Source: Primula veris (lineage: Eukaryota; Streptophyta; Magnoliopsida; Ericales; Primulaceae). From it: a DNA stretch of 64,000 bases. The notes under the pieces are model-generated. The model saw nothing but the letters and a program-made list of their open reading frames with translations. It did not search any database and had not been told where the DNA came from. The DNA lies in the NCBI GenBank assembly GCA_963682055.1, contig OY821745.1, positions 4,347,501-4,411,500 of the forward strand, written 5' to 3'. Of the stretch, positions 52,253 through 64,000 are shown piece by piece. The position numbers were made by a program, and so were the translations under genes. Within the stretch, counting starts at the first letter, position 1, and every line of letters starts with the position of its first letter.

Positions 52253-55200
52253 TATGTATGTAGTAGACCTGTGACTTTTGGCGTAATCCTTGAATGCTGC
52301 TAACTGTCTGCTTATGGTTCATGAATTCCTGTTCTGTAACAACTGATTTTGGAAGTCAAGTGTAAGTGTATAACTTTATAAGGCACACACTAATCACCCT
52401 GACAAACTATGCTTCTAAAATCCGTTTCAAAAAGTAGTTTATAGAAAGCATAATAAATACCATTGCCTTTTCCAGTACATCACTTGAAATTATGAAAAAT
52501 GTGTACATCACTTGATATTATGAAAAATGTCCATTTCAGGGTCTCTTATAAAGTTAGTATATTTCTCAAGGCACGAAGGTCGTTCCTCTAATGATTGGAG
52601 AAGGAAATCATTCAAGGAGAGATTTATTGTCGCTAACAGTAATGGGAGAACTTACCCTGTTCTTGGGGGCAGACTTCACTTTGTCAAGTTTGAGACAGCC
52701 AAAATTAACGAATGCTTAGATTTTATATCATCAAAGCAGCTTCACCGTGGTGGTATGTTTAAGTTTTTGAACTTCTTTTATTTTTGTTTTACTTTTCGTT
52801 GTTCAACTTTTATTTATTATTGCTAGTTTGTATACAAGTAATTTGTTTGATGGACAGGGACTAGAATTTGGAGTTCTGAGACCCCAAATAGTGATAATGC
52901 AGTGATTAAGGTAACTCTTCTCTTACATTGTTTCTTAAATTTCAAGAAAAAAGTAAGATTACCCCATAACATATTCATGGAAATATACTAAAAAGTGACT
53001 GATAAATAAATGTATTCACCACTCACAAAAGACTTTATATAGAAAAGAAGCTTGTATAACGATTTGGTTGAAGTATCATAGTTGGTTAAACTTTTATTGC
53101 CTCAATTGTTTGTTAATTTTTCTCTGTTCTGTAAAGTCCTCTGCATCTTGAGAAAGTATTATACTTGCTTGCATTTTTATGTAGCTGTACAACAGTAGCC
53201 AATGTTTGTGAATTTGAAGCCTATATTTGATGTGTAAACTAATTTTTGAAGTTGTTAGTAGTAATCATGAAAACCAACTTATGTTTAGAAGTTTAAGTTG
53301 CAGGAGTATCCTATGGATGATATGGTGTTCTTAGGATTTGAATCTTATGGTAATATTTAAAGGACACTACAGAACAAATGAGCTTCTTGCATGCATAATC
53401 ATAATCGTGCAATGTAGAGTAATTAAATTGTTATCAATATAATACTCATCTGAGTTTTGCTTTCAATGTTATATACCACTGGTTATCAAATTTTATTAAT
53501 TAGTGGAACTTTGTGAGAAGGCAACAGGTGGAGGGGCATATAAGTTTGCAGACCTCTTTAAAGAAAGGCTTGGTGTAAGTATAGAGAAAGAAGATGAAAT
53601 GGATTGTCTAGTCGCAGGTGCCAATTTTTTGCTAAAGGTGCAGTTTTTTTTATCAGAAAATAGACCAATTATAATTACTTAATAAATAATAACTGTTAAA
53701 TTTAATGTTTCTAAGTTTCCTTTTTCTGAGATTTTGATAGGCAATTCGCCATGAAGCTTTTATGCACATCGAAGGTCAAAAGGAGTTTGTGCAGATAGAC
53801 CAGAACGAATTATTCCCCTACCTTCTTGTTAATATTGGATCAGGCGTTAGTATAATTAAGGTACTTTGTTGCATTCTTCATCCATTAGTCTAAATATATG
53901 AAAAATGTTACTAGTCCTCTTATTTCGCAACAAACTTGCTAGGTTGACGGTGATGGGAAGTTTGAGCGGGTTAGCGGAACTAATGTTGGTGGTGGTACAT
54001 ATTGGGGCTTAGGAAAGCTTCTAACAAAATGCAAGAGGTTGTTTGTAATTTATAGTTCAGCCTCATTTTCTTTTTAATTTTTAAGCTGCATCTGATATAA
54101 TCTTTTCCAGTTTCGACGAACTACTTGAGTTGAGCCAACGAGGAGATAACAGAACAACGGACATGCTTGTTGGTGATATTTACGGTGGTACTGATTACTC
54201 AAAGGTATACTCCTAGTTGTTTAATTTCCTTCAAATCTTTTGGAAAGGTTTACCTCTTTCACATGATTATAAATCTGTAGTTAAAAAATGTTAAATATGA
54301 ATGATCACAGATTGGTCTTTCGGCATCAACAATTGCTTCTAGTTTTGGGAAGGCCATCTCTGAGAGCAAGAATCTTGAAGACTACAGACCTGAAGATATT
54401 TCTTTATCCCTCTTACGAATGATTTCTTATAATATCGGACAGGTAAATTTCACGTAAATTTGAAAGTATTTGTCATAATGTTGAGCACTTGCTACACCAT
54501 TTAACTTTTCTAAAGTGAGAACTTGTTAGATTTGTAAGTAGGAAGGATGAATGTTAAACATCCATATACATAGTGGTTCTAATTCAAGTGTTTTCGCTCT
54601 GCAGATCTCTTATTTAACTGCACTTAGGTTTGGGCTTAAGAGGATATTTTTCGGTGGATTCTTTATAAGGGGACATGCCTATACGATGGACACAATCTCT
54701 TTTGCAGTTCACTATTGGTAACAACAGGCATTAATATCCCATATTTACAATTGTCAGTACTTGTTATAACTTTTTCAATGTTCACAGTGAACATTGAGAT
54801 GCAATTAGTTGTTTTGTACAGGTCTAAAGGAGAAGCGAAGGCGATGTTTCTGAGACATGAAGGTTTTTTAGGTGCTTTGGGTGCCTTTATGAGTTACGAA
54901 AAGCATGGTTTAGATGACTTAAGGGTCCATCAGCTGGTGGAGAGGTTCCCAATGGGTGCACCATACACTGGGGGTAATATTCAAGGACCACCACTGGCGG
55001 ATTTGAATGAAAAGGCAAGTATATAATTACAGTTGTTCTGAAAGAAAATTAATATTTCTCAATGTGGTTGGTTGATTATGGTAAAAGTTGCATCCCTTAG
55101 GAATCGTACATGCATTTTCTTCCAAAGGTTTAAAATATTGTAAAAAACTAAAACAAGATTAGTAATGTGTAGATTCTAAACCTCATACGTTTAATTCATA

Positions 55201-58200
55201 TCATATCCTTTAGGCTCTGGATTTTTAATAGTGTTGAATCTAATGCGATTAGTATGTCAGCTTAATCATAATGTTCGATACTTGTTTTGTTGAGGTTCTA
55301 TGAAAAGTTTTGCAGTACTACTATATCTATCATATACTAGCGTCATTTTGTTTACTCTGGTAGAACAGTTGCTATTAGTATTAGTATATCTATAAAACAA
55401 AGTAACATCATCTTCAGAATTTTAAGTACCCAAGTTCATTTTATGGACCTGAAGCTAGGATCTATTATCCTATTAACACGGAGACGGGTGAGTGTAGTGG
55501 TGAGTTTTCTAACTTTTAGGGTGTGTTTGGAACCCGGACAATGTCACGGAAAAGAAAAGAAAAGAAAAGAAAAGGAAAAGAAAGTAAAACCAATGAAAAC
55601 TAAATTGAAATCATTTTCCGGCCATGTGTTTGGAATGGAAGGTTGAGAAATCAAGAGAAAAGAAAAGAAAAAAAGGGGAGAGAGATGGAGCTAGTCCCAC
55701 TTCTCCCATTTGTTTTCATTTTCCTCCTACTTTTGGAAGGAAAATGGTTTTTCTCATTTTACGCACAAACTTTTCTCACACTTTCTTTTATTTTCTTTTT
55801 CACTAGTTTTCTTGTGGAACCAAACACAAAAAAATGTATTATCGGGAGATCATTTTCATTTTCCCATGACTTTTCCGGGTTCCAAATACACCCTTAGTGA
55901 AAGGATTTTTCTTCTGTTGTCGATTTGTTTTTCTGACACCTCTCCCTGTCATAGAATATAGTAAAAGAGTTTTAATTATCAACTCGCAGGTAAATATTGG
56001 AACACCTAAGATTGACTAGAATACATAGGAATGCCGGAGAGTTTCACAGTTGGATTGCATAGTTTGTATACATCATTATTTTTCCTGTCCTTTTTGAAGA
56101 ATGTTTTGAAAAATTAACAATAACAAATAAAAGGTTTCATTTCAAAAATAAGATCAAATAAAAGGTTGAAGTATATATCACTTCGGGATTAAATTTATTT
56201 CAAAGATCAGATATGATAGCAATGACTGAATTTTGTGCACCAGCTTTGTGTGCCTTTTATTGATTTATTTATTGTTACATTGTGTCAATCTTGATTGTAT
56301 TTTATGCATTCCAATAGTAGGGTTCATAGTAGTCTATTACTATCATGTGAAACTATTATCAGATTACTTCAAAACAATAATTCAATTTGGTAGGAGCATC
56401 CTGCATTGTGAAGTTGTTTTCCGAATTTTATCAAGTGCGGTTTTGTCGACTAACATCATTTTGATAAGTTTTAAATTTGCCTAGTAACATATAAATCCCA
56501 GTGTATCAATTCATAAATGAAAAGATTATACATTTTGTGGTGCAGCAGCTACCCCGGTATACGAGTTGTGTTAGAGAAATATCTTTCGTGCTGCCAAATT
56601 CACGATTTCGTGCACATGGCTCTAATACAACTTTATAAGTTGCTTCCAGTCATTTCTAATTAATAAGATGCTGGTTAGTGCAATTTATAAAAGAGCAATG
56701 ATATTTTCACTCCCACTTTACCCCAAGTTGATGCGATGAAAAATAAAATTTTCATTTTCGATCGCAACCTTTTTAATCAATTGCATAAATAGTCATCTGC
56801 ATTTAATTGAAAGTCGACACGTCATGGAACGCATACATCGGGGGTAAATATTTAGTGTAAGAGTATTTGTTTAATTATGTGAACCTATGAGATTGTTGAC
56901 ATCCCTCAAAAATAAATATGTTTGAATCTATTTATAACTTATACCATATAATAATAACACGTACTCTAAGAGCATGCGCGGTTTCCTTTAACTTTTCCTA
57001 TTATTAGCATCACTTTTATATTTTTAGGGTAACAATTTAACTTTATACATTTTTTAGCTTTCCTATCAAATTTATTATCATAACTAAATATTACTATATT
57101 TTAATATATTTCTATCAATTTTTTTCAACCCAAATTAATTTACTAGAGCAAGCACGTTAAATAATTTATAAGTTTTCTCGTATTTAAAGTAAAAAATACA
57201 CTTTTATAACTTATAAGTAAACGTTTTGGTTTATATAAATTATCATCTTTTTTATCAATTTCTCTATCAAAACTATACAACTTATTTTTTTGTTATTTTA
57301 TTAATTTATATGTGAAAAATACAAATAAAAGAGAGAGAATAAGAGAAAAGTAAGACAGAGAAATTATTATTTTAATTATGAGGGAACATGTTGATCCCTT
57401 GTACTTGAGAGATATTTGAGTTTATGTAAATTTAAGATAAATTTAAAAAAACTGATACGTATACAATTTTAAAACAATATGTTTCTGTTATAAATAAACT
57501 GATGCAGGTGGTCTAATATAATAAATAATTTAGTAGTCCAGTATTCTAGACTAGTTTAGTGCACATGTTCGTGTGTTTAATTAATCCTTGGAACCCCCAT
57601 GTCACATTGTAACGTGTCTATATAAAAGCATTATAGAAATCACATTTATGGCCTACTTTGTTTTCAATTTAGTATTTGGAATTTAATAAAAAGGAAAAAT
57701 AGATTCCAAGCATCCACTCCACTAACTAGTACACCTGCTAGTACTTGTAGTAATGGCAGAGGAGAACCAACATTAATACATAGTCTTCTTTTCTCTACAT
57801 TTTTATATATATTTCCGTTCTCACACCTTTTACATGTGCTTAAGGTTAGTCACTTAGCCTTGCTCTCTCTCTCTCTCTCTCTCTCCCTATATATTTATGG
57901 GGGGAGAATGTTGTCTAGATTAATTCACAGCAAATTTGGAAATAAATAATATTGTTTGTTTCTATCAAACTTATTTGTTTGTTTGATTCTTCATTAGCGT
58001 ATTTTTTCCCAACTTTTAGGTAATTATCTAATTTTTTTCTAATATAAAACAGTTTGAGAAATGGAGAAAAACAATTTATATATATATATATATGTTATTA
58101 TATAGGGGGAGAATACTGTCTAGATTAATTCACATTAAATGTGGAATTAAAGTAAGATTGTTTCTGTCAACTTTTTTTGCTTGTTTGATCCTTCATTAGC

Positions 58201-61200
58201 GTAAACTTACAAAAATTTCCAACTTTTATTTAATTATGTAATTTTCCATAATATTAAGCAGTTTGAGAAACGAGTGCTTGGTGGAAAAATTATTCCTATG
58301 TGGGATTTATATGTTAAATGGAGAAAAGCAATTTAATGTTAAGCCATGAACTATAAATTGGGGTGCTGAATTTGCATAAAAATTAATGCTAAGTGATTTT
58401 ATAAATCATGTCGGTACCAACGACCAGATTATCATTTTGACAAACTTTAGTAAAAAAAGAAAATAAAAAGAAAAAAAATATCATAAATTTGGAGTTATGG
58501 GGTGCCCGATGGTCTCCACATAGGTCTCCACATAGCTTTGCCCCTGATGCTAAGTAATAATTAGTGTGCTTGTGAAGGATGTACATGTTTTGCATGCACC
58601 GTCCAAATTATTGAAAGATAGGATCTTTTGTTCTCTTTTTTCACATTAGCCTTAAAATAAAAATCCCTATATATACAAAGTATTGGTGCAGACAGGAGAG
58701 CTTTGAAAAATTAGGTATTTTTATTAATTTATTTTTTGTTGTAATTGGAATGAGCATGAGTATTGAAATACTTGTAAGATTTTTTTTCCTTAGTAAAAGA
58801 TTTACAGTAGTTAGTAGACATAAGCAAAACTAAGGTTGAGAGGAAATATACAAGTATTTACAAAAAACCTATTGAAAAACTGGGTATTTTTTGTTGTTGT
58901 ACTTGAGATGAGCTATTGGTGTTGAAATACTTGTAAGATGTTTTTTTCCTCCGTAAAAGATTTACAGTAGTTGGTGGGTATAAGCATGTTTTCTTCCATC
59001 ATGTGTTTATTTACATTTAGCCTTTTTAAATTTACCTGGTTTTGGACTTAGAATTGAGGAGATTTTTCTCTGACAGAAGCTGTCTCATCCTTAGACATTG
59101 GGATAATTTTTTTAATATTAAATTGGTGTTGCCTATCTAACGATATTTATCTGCATAATTCTTGTTTGATCTGGTGTCGTGCTTGGATTGCAGTGTCTAC
59201 CTCTTTTTTTTCCGTCCACATCTGAGTAAATTGATGAGGCTACCCAAGATGAGCATGAACTTTTCTCTCGATCGGCCACTAAGAATTAAATAGATTTCAA
59301 CTTGCTAGAATACTCAATAGCTCTTAGTCGCCTTTTCTGATATATGTTGACCATAACTACTGGCAAAGCTGATTTTACCTTATTTAATCGAAACTGTTGT
59401 AAGTTTGGGTTGGTATGCCCTTTGACCATCATTTTCTTGAACATAAGCTACTTAAAAGTTGTGGATATTGAAGTTGGCAGCTCATATTTAACCTTTTCAT
59501 TATATACTAGTCTGTTTTTAGATTTTTTCCCACATGAAACATAGTTTTCTTGAGAAGCTGCAATACAACTTAACTTATGGGATTAATTGCCATTTGTTCC
59601 TAACATGATTAGGTTTCAGTTTTGCACACTGCCCAATAAAAAGTATCCATTAGTACCCTAAGTAACCTAACTTTTTTGTTTTGCTTTTAAAGTGTGCTTT
59701 GACAGATAAAATTTTGTAACGTTATTGAACTAATCGCTGAGAAATGTAACGTTATTGTCCTAATCGCTGAGAAATGTAACGTTATTGTACTAATCGTTAA
59801 GTTTTATAGGTTGATGTACAAAAATAAATGATGTGTTAGTTTTGTAATATGTTATTAATCAGAGTATCAGACTGACATTCTTGTTTCATTGGTTTCTGTG
59901 CTTGCCTGATAATTATAATAATCTTATATGTGCAGATCTCGTGGATGGAAAAGTTTGTGCAAAAAGGAACTAATATAATTGCACCTACTCCACTTCCGAT
60001 GAGTCCTCGCCCGACCACCGGTCTGGGTGGATTTGAAGTTCCGTCATCAAGGGGAGATACACTTCGTTCCGATGCAAGTAACCTCAATGTTGGTGTTCTC
60101 CATCTCGTACCGACGTTAGAGGTGTTCCCATTATTAGCCAACATAAAAAAGTATCCTCTCTCTCTATACACACAAACATGTGGACATATACTCATGCATA
60201 CTTCTCTGTCTGTATTTATTTGTATATTTGTATATATGTATATGTATACGCATATACATATTTATATATATACATTCTAATCAGATTTTAGTTTTTCTTA
60301 CTGTTTTGTAAATTAACCCGTGGCGATATTTTTGAGTTTTTTCCCGTTAGATAAACTAGCCCAAAATGTCCGTCTACCTTTTGTAGAAAACCCTATGTAT
60401 TCTTAATCACTGGTGTATACATTTTTTACTATTAGCTTGAACACTAACCTGTTGGCCAATTATCAATTTTGTACCCTAACCTATAGGCTAATCAAAGGAA
60501 GTATACTGATTGAGCAATACACGTTAGTTTAGACTACTAATTCAGATGCATACAAAATAGAAATAAACGTTAGTTGATGTACAAAATCGTGAAAGAACCT
60601 GCATATTTCCCTTCTATTCCTGTTACCCATTTGTCGTGTTTAGTTGCTTGTATTCATAAATTCAGCCATTCAGATGAAATTGGATCAGTTCGTTTGATTT
60701 GTACATTTCTGTTTTCTTTTTTGTTGGATTTAGAGCTGGAAATTAAGAATCTCTGACATCTCTTCTATTATCTCCATGAAAAACTATATAAATGGTCTGC
60801 AGATGAATATCGACAAGGAGTCTATAATTTATTTTTTATATTTGTTTTAAATACGAAACCTTTGAAAAAATAGTCAAATCCCAATTTTGATTTTGCCGAG
60901 GAAATTTTCCTCCACCTTTCTAATACTTTTTGGGTTTTGTTTTGGATGTTGCTCAACAGATACGACCCCAACACTTTTGATCTTTCTGATCCCAGTGAGC
61001 AGGAGTAAGTTACAAGCTGTAATTTGCTGTTTTCTTGATTACTGTGATGATTTGTTGTACTTATATTGGATGACTCCTTCAGATACTGGTTCAAGGTGCT
61101 TTCAGATAATTTGCCAGATCTTGTTGTCAAGGTAAGCCCACAATAATCCCAATAACTTCGATGTTACGTTATTGGTCTTGATAACTCTTCACTTAAACAT

Positions 61201-64000
61201 AACATTGGAGACAGTGCCGGAACCAGGAAAGTTAAATGGAAGGGGCCGATTTTCTATATAATATGTCTTCGTACCAGATGACACCCCCCCCCCCCCCCAG
61301 TAATATGGGGGTGATTTTCTCAAAAAAATATCTCCACCTAATGCCTGCCCTGCCTGGAGACATAAAGAATCCGGCTATTATATCAACAAGCATAGATCAA
61401 AGTTCATTTATAGTGAAATACAGGGAAAGGTAGCATGGTGTTATAATTTACAGACTCTGTTGTTGACGTTCTCTCAGGCTCTGTGTTGTCAATATCTAAA
61501 TATAACTTCTTTTTGTAACGTCTTAAATTTTTAGCAATGATGCAAGTTCGAAATCAGATAAGTGTGAAAACTTGTTATGCAGGCTGTCGCTAGTGAAGGC
61601 GGGACTGTCGATGCTAAAAAGCGAGGTGATGCGTTTGCTCGTGCATTTTCTGCTCATTTGGCGAGGTATACACAGATAATTCTAAGATTTTACCTTGTGT
61701 TCCTTTTCTCCCTCTTTTCCAAGAAAAATCATTTTTAAAGTTTTATTTTTGTTCTTTTGATAGCTCTTTAAGCCATTTTTAAATTTTAAGCGCCTGTATG
61801 ATCTGCTTTTGTGTAAAGTCGGTCAATATTGGAGCTGAGATTCATATTTCTGTGAGAAAGTTATGATGTCCATGCTTTGTAATTTTTTCAAGCATGTGAG
61901 CTTTCTTTCACTCAATTATTTTCTTTAAAGAAGTTATATAAAACAGTTTCCTCCGATCTCTGTTTCATATGCAAAGTGAGACTGGCTAATAATTAGTCCA
62001 AATTGTGGTGACAAGTTTGCATGACAGTTGCCTGATCACTCATTTAATCCACCTGAATTGTTTTTTTCGTAACTAATTTTAAGTCATGGACCTGTACTGT
62101 CAGACTTGCTTTCAAGTTCCAACAAAGGAGGAAAAATTGATCGTTAAAAAGAGAAGTATTTTATATAGTTTATTCTCTAACTTTCACACCCATTTCAAAT
62201 TGATCCTTTTGCTTTTATTTAAAGCAGTCTAGTCCATATCACTTTGACCTCGTTCCAGTTTGGAAAACTTGTGGAAAATTGTGCACCTGTCAATTGTTTG
62301 ATGCGGTCTCGAAATCCTTGGAAAGACAAATTGCAACAAAATTAATGTTAATGGTTAATAATTGCTAGTGTCACATTTAGGATCAAAGGGACTGGTTTGT
62401 GTAAGTCGCGAACATAATTAAACGTTTTTTGGGTGAGGAACAGAAACTGACGCTTACTCGACTAAGATAGAAGATTTTTGCAGAAGCTATGTTCAGTTTG
62501 CCGAAATGTCCATCTGTCAAGAGACTTAGGGAGTCAGATATACTTTTTAACTGCTTTGCGATTAGTCCCTGTTTCCCTCCTCAAATACTATCTCCTGTTT
62601 TCTGAAATAGGTTGATGGAAGAGCCCACGGCATATGGAAAACTGGGGTTGGCCAACCTTTTGGAGCTAAGGGAAGAGTGTTTGAGGGAGTTCCATTTTAA
62701 TGATGTGTATAAAAGCATCAAACAGAGGTAACTACTGTTTGTACATATGGCTTGCTGGGTTGCAGCTTTGAAGAGCTGATTCTTTTTAGGTTCAGAACAA
62801 GCTAAGTTCATTCAGCTTAAAGCTTCTATCACATTCAGGGAAAACACGTTACAAATCTTCAGCTTATAAGCGCTCAACCAAATGCAGTCCCATCTTTTAA
62901 GGAACAAAGAAGAACAAGCTTATAAGCTGCTATCAAACAAGGCCATAATAGGATCATATCTTGTATTTGTCTGGACATGATATTAGTCATAACAAGTACA
63001 GTCATAGAGTCTGTCCAAGGATACATTTATGTCATAGTATTCTGTTCTTAGTAGATTTTCTTTTTCTAACTCATTACCTCCTGGCTTTTTAAGGGAAAAT
63101 GAGGCATCGTTGGCTGTTCTACCTGACCTGCTCAGTGAGCTTGACAGTATGGATGAGGTACACTCACAACTTCGTTATATGCTTTTCATTTACATAAAAT
63201 TTCAATAGATTTTGAACTTGCTGAATTTCCAAATCCGGAAAAGAATATATGAATCTTTTGTAGAACCTATAAAATTTCACCAGGGAATGTTCGACATTCT
63301 CGTTTGATCGTATTTTCCTAATTTTTCTGCTTCAAATAATTAATATACAGGAGACAAGGTGGCTTACACTAATTGAAGGTGTCCTAGCTGCTAACATCTT
63401 TGACTGGGGATCCCGTGCGTGTGTTGACCTATATAACCAAGGGACAATTATTGAAATATATAGAATGAGTCGAGAGAAAATGCAAAGGCCTTTTCGGGTT
63501 AGTAATGTTCAAGTAACATGCTGCATTTTACTAGCGAGATTACAAGTTACAAGGTTTGTCTTTCATTCTTTAGGTGGATGATTTTGATCTCTTTAAGGAG
63601 AGAATATTGGGATCTGAAGCAAAGAAACCTCACTTGCATAAAAGAGCATTACTATTTGTGGATAACGCGGGTGCCGATGTTGTCCTGGGAATGCTTCCCC
63701 TAGCACGAGAATTCCTAAGAAGAGGAACTGAGGTGTGTGGGTATCTCAGATTTTCCAAGTATTTTTACGCTACAAACAATCAATTGTTCATGCAGCACTT
63801 CTAGTACAAATATACGTAGAATATTTATCCAGTCCACCATGGATTGGTAGGAGGATAAATCAGATAAAGGCTATTGCTGTCCAAATAAACCTTAATCATG
63901 ATTACATATGCAAGGAGATATTGGAAGTACGTCACTGATAATTTGAGGGGCAAGCATTAATGTGTGTATGTTTGTGTATATAGTTATATATCTTGAGAAT
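49616..64000 (+). CDS. PANK2: Pantothenate kinase 2 with C-terminal DUF89 phosphatase (PANK2), partial
   Basis: Eighteen exons are visible: 49616-49916, 52540-52752, 52858-52910, 53521-53637, 53741-53860, 53943-54037, 54111-54204, 54311-54442, 54605-54717, 54822-55014, 59936-60150, 60960-61004, 61083-61131, 61583-61665, 62611-62727, 63094-63157, 63351-63497 and 63574-63732. They give 770 in-frame codons; the last ~130 residues lie beyond the window. The kinase part (about residues 60-480) makes 4'-phosphopantothenate, the first step of CoA synthesis: [44 protein letters not shown]. The catalytic Glu (DEMDC) and Arg (ERVSGT), lost in animal PANK4, are kept. The C-terminal part is the DUF89 metal-dependent phosphatase fold with [13 protein letters not shown] (~747). 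The N-terminus is N/V/T-rich and variable. The intron after exon 10 has a GC donor (AAG|GCAAGT). Confidence 0.95.
50274..50510. mobile_element. Stowaway-like MITE in PANK2 intron 1
   Basis: 237 bp with inverted ends CTCTCTCCGTTCTATTTTAC and GTTAGTTGGAACGGAGGGAG and further matching GTTCGCTACGAA/TTCGTAGTGGAC. It is flanked by TA on both sides. Same class as 277-511. Confidence 0.85.
51415..51450. repeat. (GCCAGA)6 hexanucleotide repeat, PANK2 intron 1
   Basis: Six perfect copies. Frame-neutral, so it generates short ORFs on both strands that are not genes. Confidence 0.9.
52100..52258. repeat. TG/TTTG/TCTG compound microsatellite, PANK2 intron 1
   Basis: Alternating runs of TG, TCTG and TTTG repeated twice with GGGTGTATGTAT after each; a partial duplication of the whole block. 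Apparent Cys/Val-rich ORFs are spurious. Confidence 0.9.
55519..55893. mobile_element. Tourist-like (PIF/Harbinger) MITE in PANK2 intron 10
   Basis: 375 bp with terminal inverted repeats GGGTGTGTTTGGAACCCGG and CCGGGTTCCAAATACACCC (one mismatch). It is flanked by the 3-bp duplication TTA (55516-55518 and 55894-55896), diagnostic of PIF/Harbinger MITEs. Internal A- and T-rich halves are partly complementary. No coding capacity. Confidence 0.9.
56968..57519. mobile_element. AT-rich MITE with GCATCA-type ends, copy 2 (inverted)
   Basis: Aligns in inverted orientation to 39755-40245 over most of its length. Ends AGAGCATGCGCGGTTTCC and AAACTGATGCAGGTGG. It lies in PANK2 intron 10. No coding capacity. 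Confidence 0.6.
57897..58275. repeat. ~200-bp direct duplication in PANK2 intron 10
   Basis: Segments from about 57897 and 58104 share GGGGGAGAATRYTGTCTAGA, TTCATTAGCGTA and CAGTTTGAGAAA in the same order. They are moderately diverged. Confidence 0.8.
58694..58990. repeat. ~170-bp direct duplication in PANK2 intron 10
   Basis: Segments from about 58694 and 58862 share TTGAAATACTTGTAAGAT, GTAAAAGATTTACAGTAGTT and ATAAGCA in order. Confidence 0.8.
59715..59802. repeat. 30-bp tandem triplication, PANK2 intron 10
   Basis: Three copies of a unit starting TGTAACGTTATTG and ending CGCTGAGAAA, at 59715, 59745 and 59775; the last is slightly diverged. Confidence 0.9.

Larger units (their letters stand above)
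55015..59935 (+). other. GC-AG intron 10 of PANK2 (4.9 kb)
   Basis: The donor is AAG|GCAAGT and the acceptor is TATATGTGCAG|ATCTCG. The flanking codons join as LNEK|ISWMEKF, matching the family exactly. The rest of the donor matches the consensus, as typical for GC-AG introns. It contains a Tourist-like MITE, another MITE and several local duplications. Confidence 0.85.

Noticed and set aside
52026..52322. Cys/Val-rich and Thr/His-rich ORFs
   Set aside because: Translation of TG/TTTG microsatellites within PANK2 intron 1.

Overview
This is nuclear DNA of a flowering plant, most likely a eudicot. The genes have many introns, the intergenic DNA is AT-rich, and the transposons are plant-specific: a Tat-lineage Ty3/gypsy element, Cassandra TRIMs, and Stowaway-like and Tourist-like MITEs. 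I cannot name the species from the sequence alone.

Layout. 1-163: start of an F-box gene (minus strand) cut by the window edge. 277-2800: MITEs, a solo Cassandra LTR and a CCGAA-rich repeat. 2938-8953: near-complete but broken UTP6 (nucleolar pre-rRNA processing) gene. It carries two frameshifts, a solo LTR in an intron, and a second solo LTR inside a coding exon that itself contains a Cassandra element. 9630-10190: unrecognised coding relic (minus). 10223-10302: perfect 32-bp inverted repeat. 11241-28582: one complete 17.3-kb Tat-lineage retrotransposon with matching 549-bp LTRs and a 5-bp target duplication. 29032-29544: C2H2 zinc-finger/EAR repressor gene. 31509-33817 (minus): intact 8-exon membrane-protein gene of the rolling-stone-like family. 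34-40.6 kb: AT-rich repeats. 40609-46540: ISCU/ISU1 iron-sulfur scaffold gene, with two decayed copies of its first exon and a 60-bp minisatellite inside intron 1. 49616 to beyond the right edge: PANK2-type pantothenate kinase/DUF89 phosphatase fusion gene (18 exons visible, one GC-AG intron).

The most unusual part is the roughly 10 kb of the Tat element between the gag-pol ORF and the 3' LTR. It starts with a tandem array with a 172-bp higher-order period. On the opposite strand follow a four-exon gene (682 aa, all introns phase 0, with E2F-like and telo-box motifs at its start), two more open phase-0 coiled-coil exons, and a head-to-tail row of five short coiled-coil genes. Each of the five has a TATA-like box 50-95 bp upstream, and three have an AATAAA signal just downstream. 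Antisense ORFs are known in Tat elements; a row of separate mini-genes like this is not something I recognise.

The host genes are housekeeping (ribosome biogenesis, Fe-S assembly, CoA synthesis) or regulatory (zinc finger). They show no shared pathway or operon-like arrangement.
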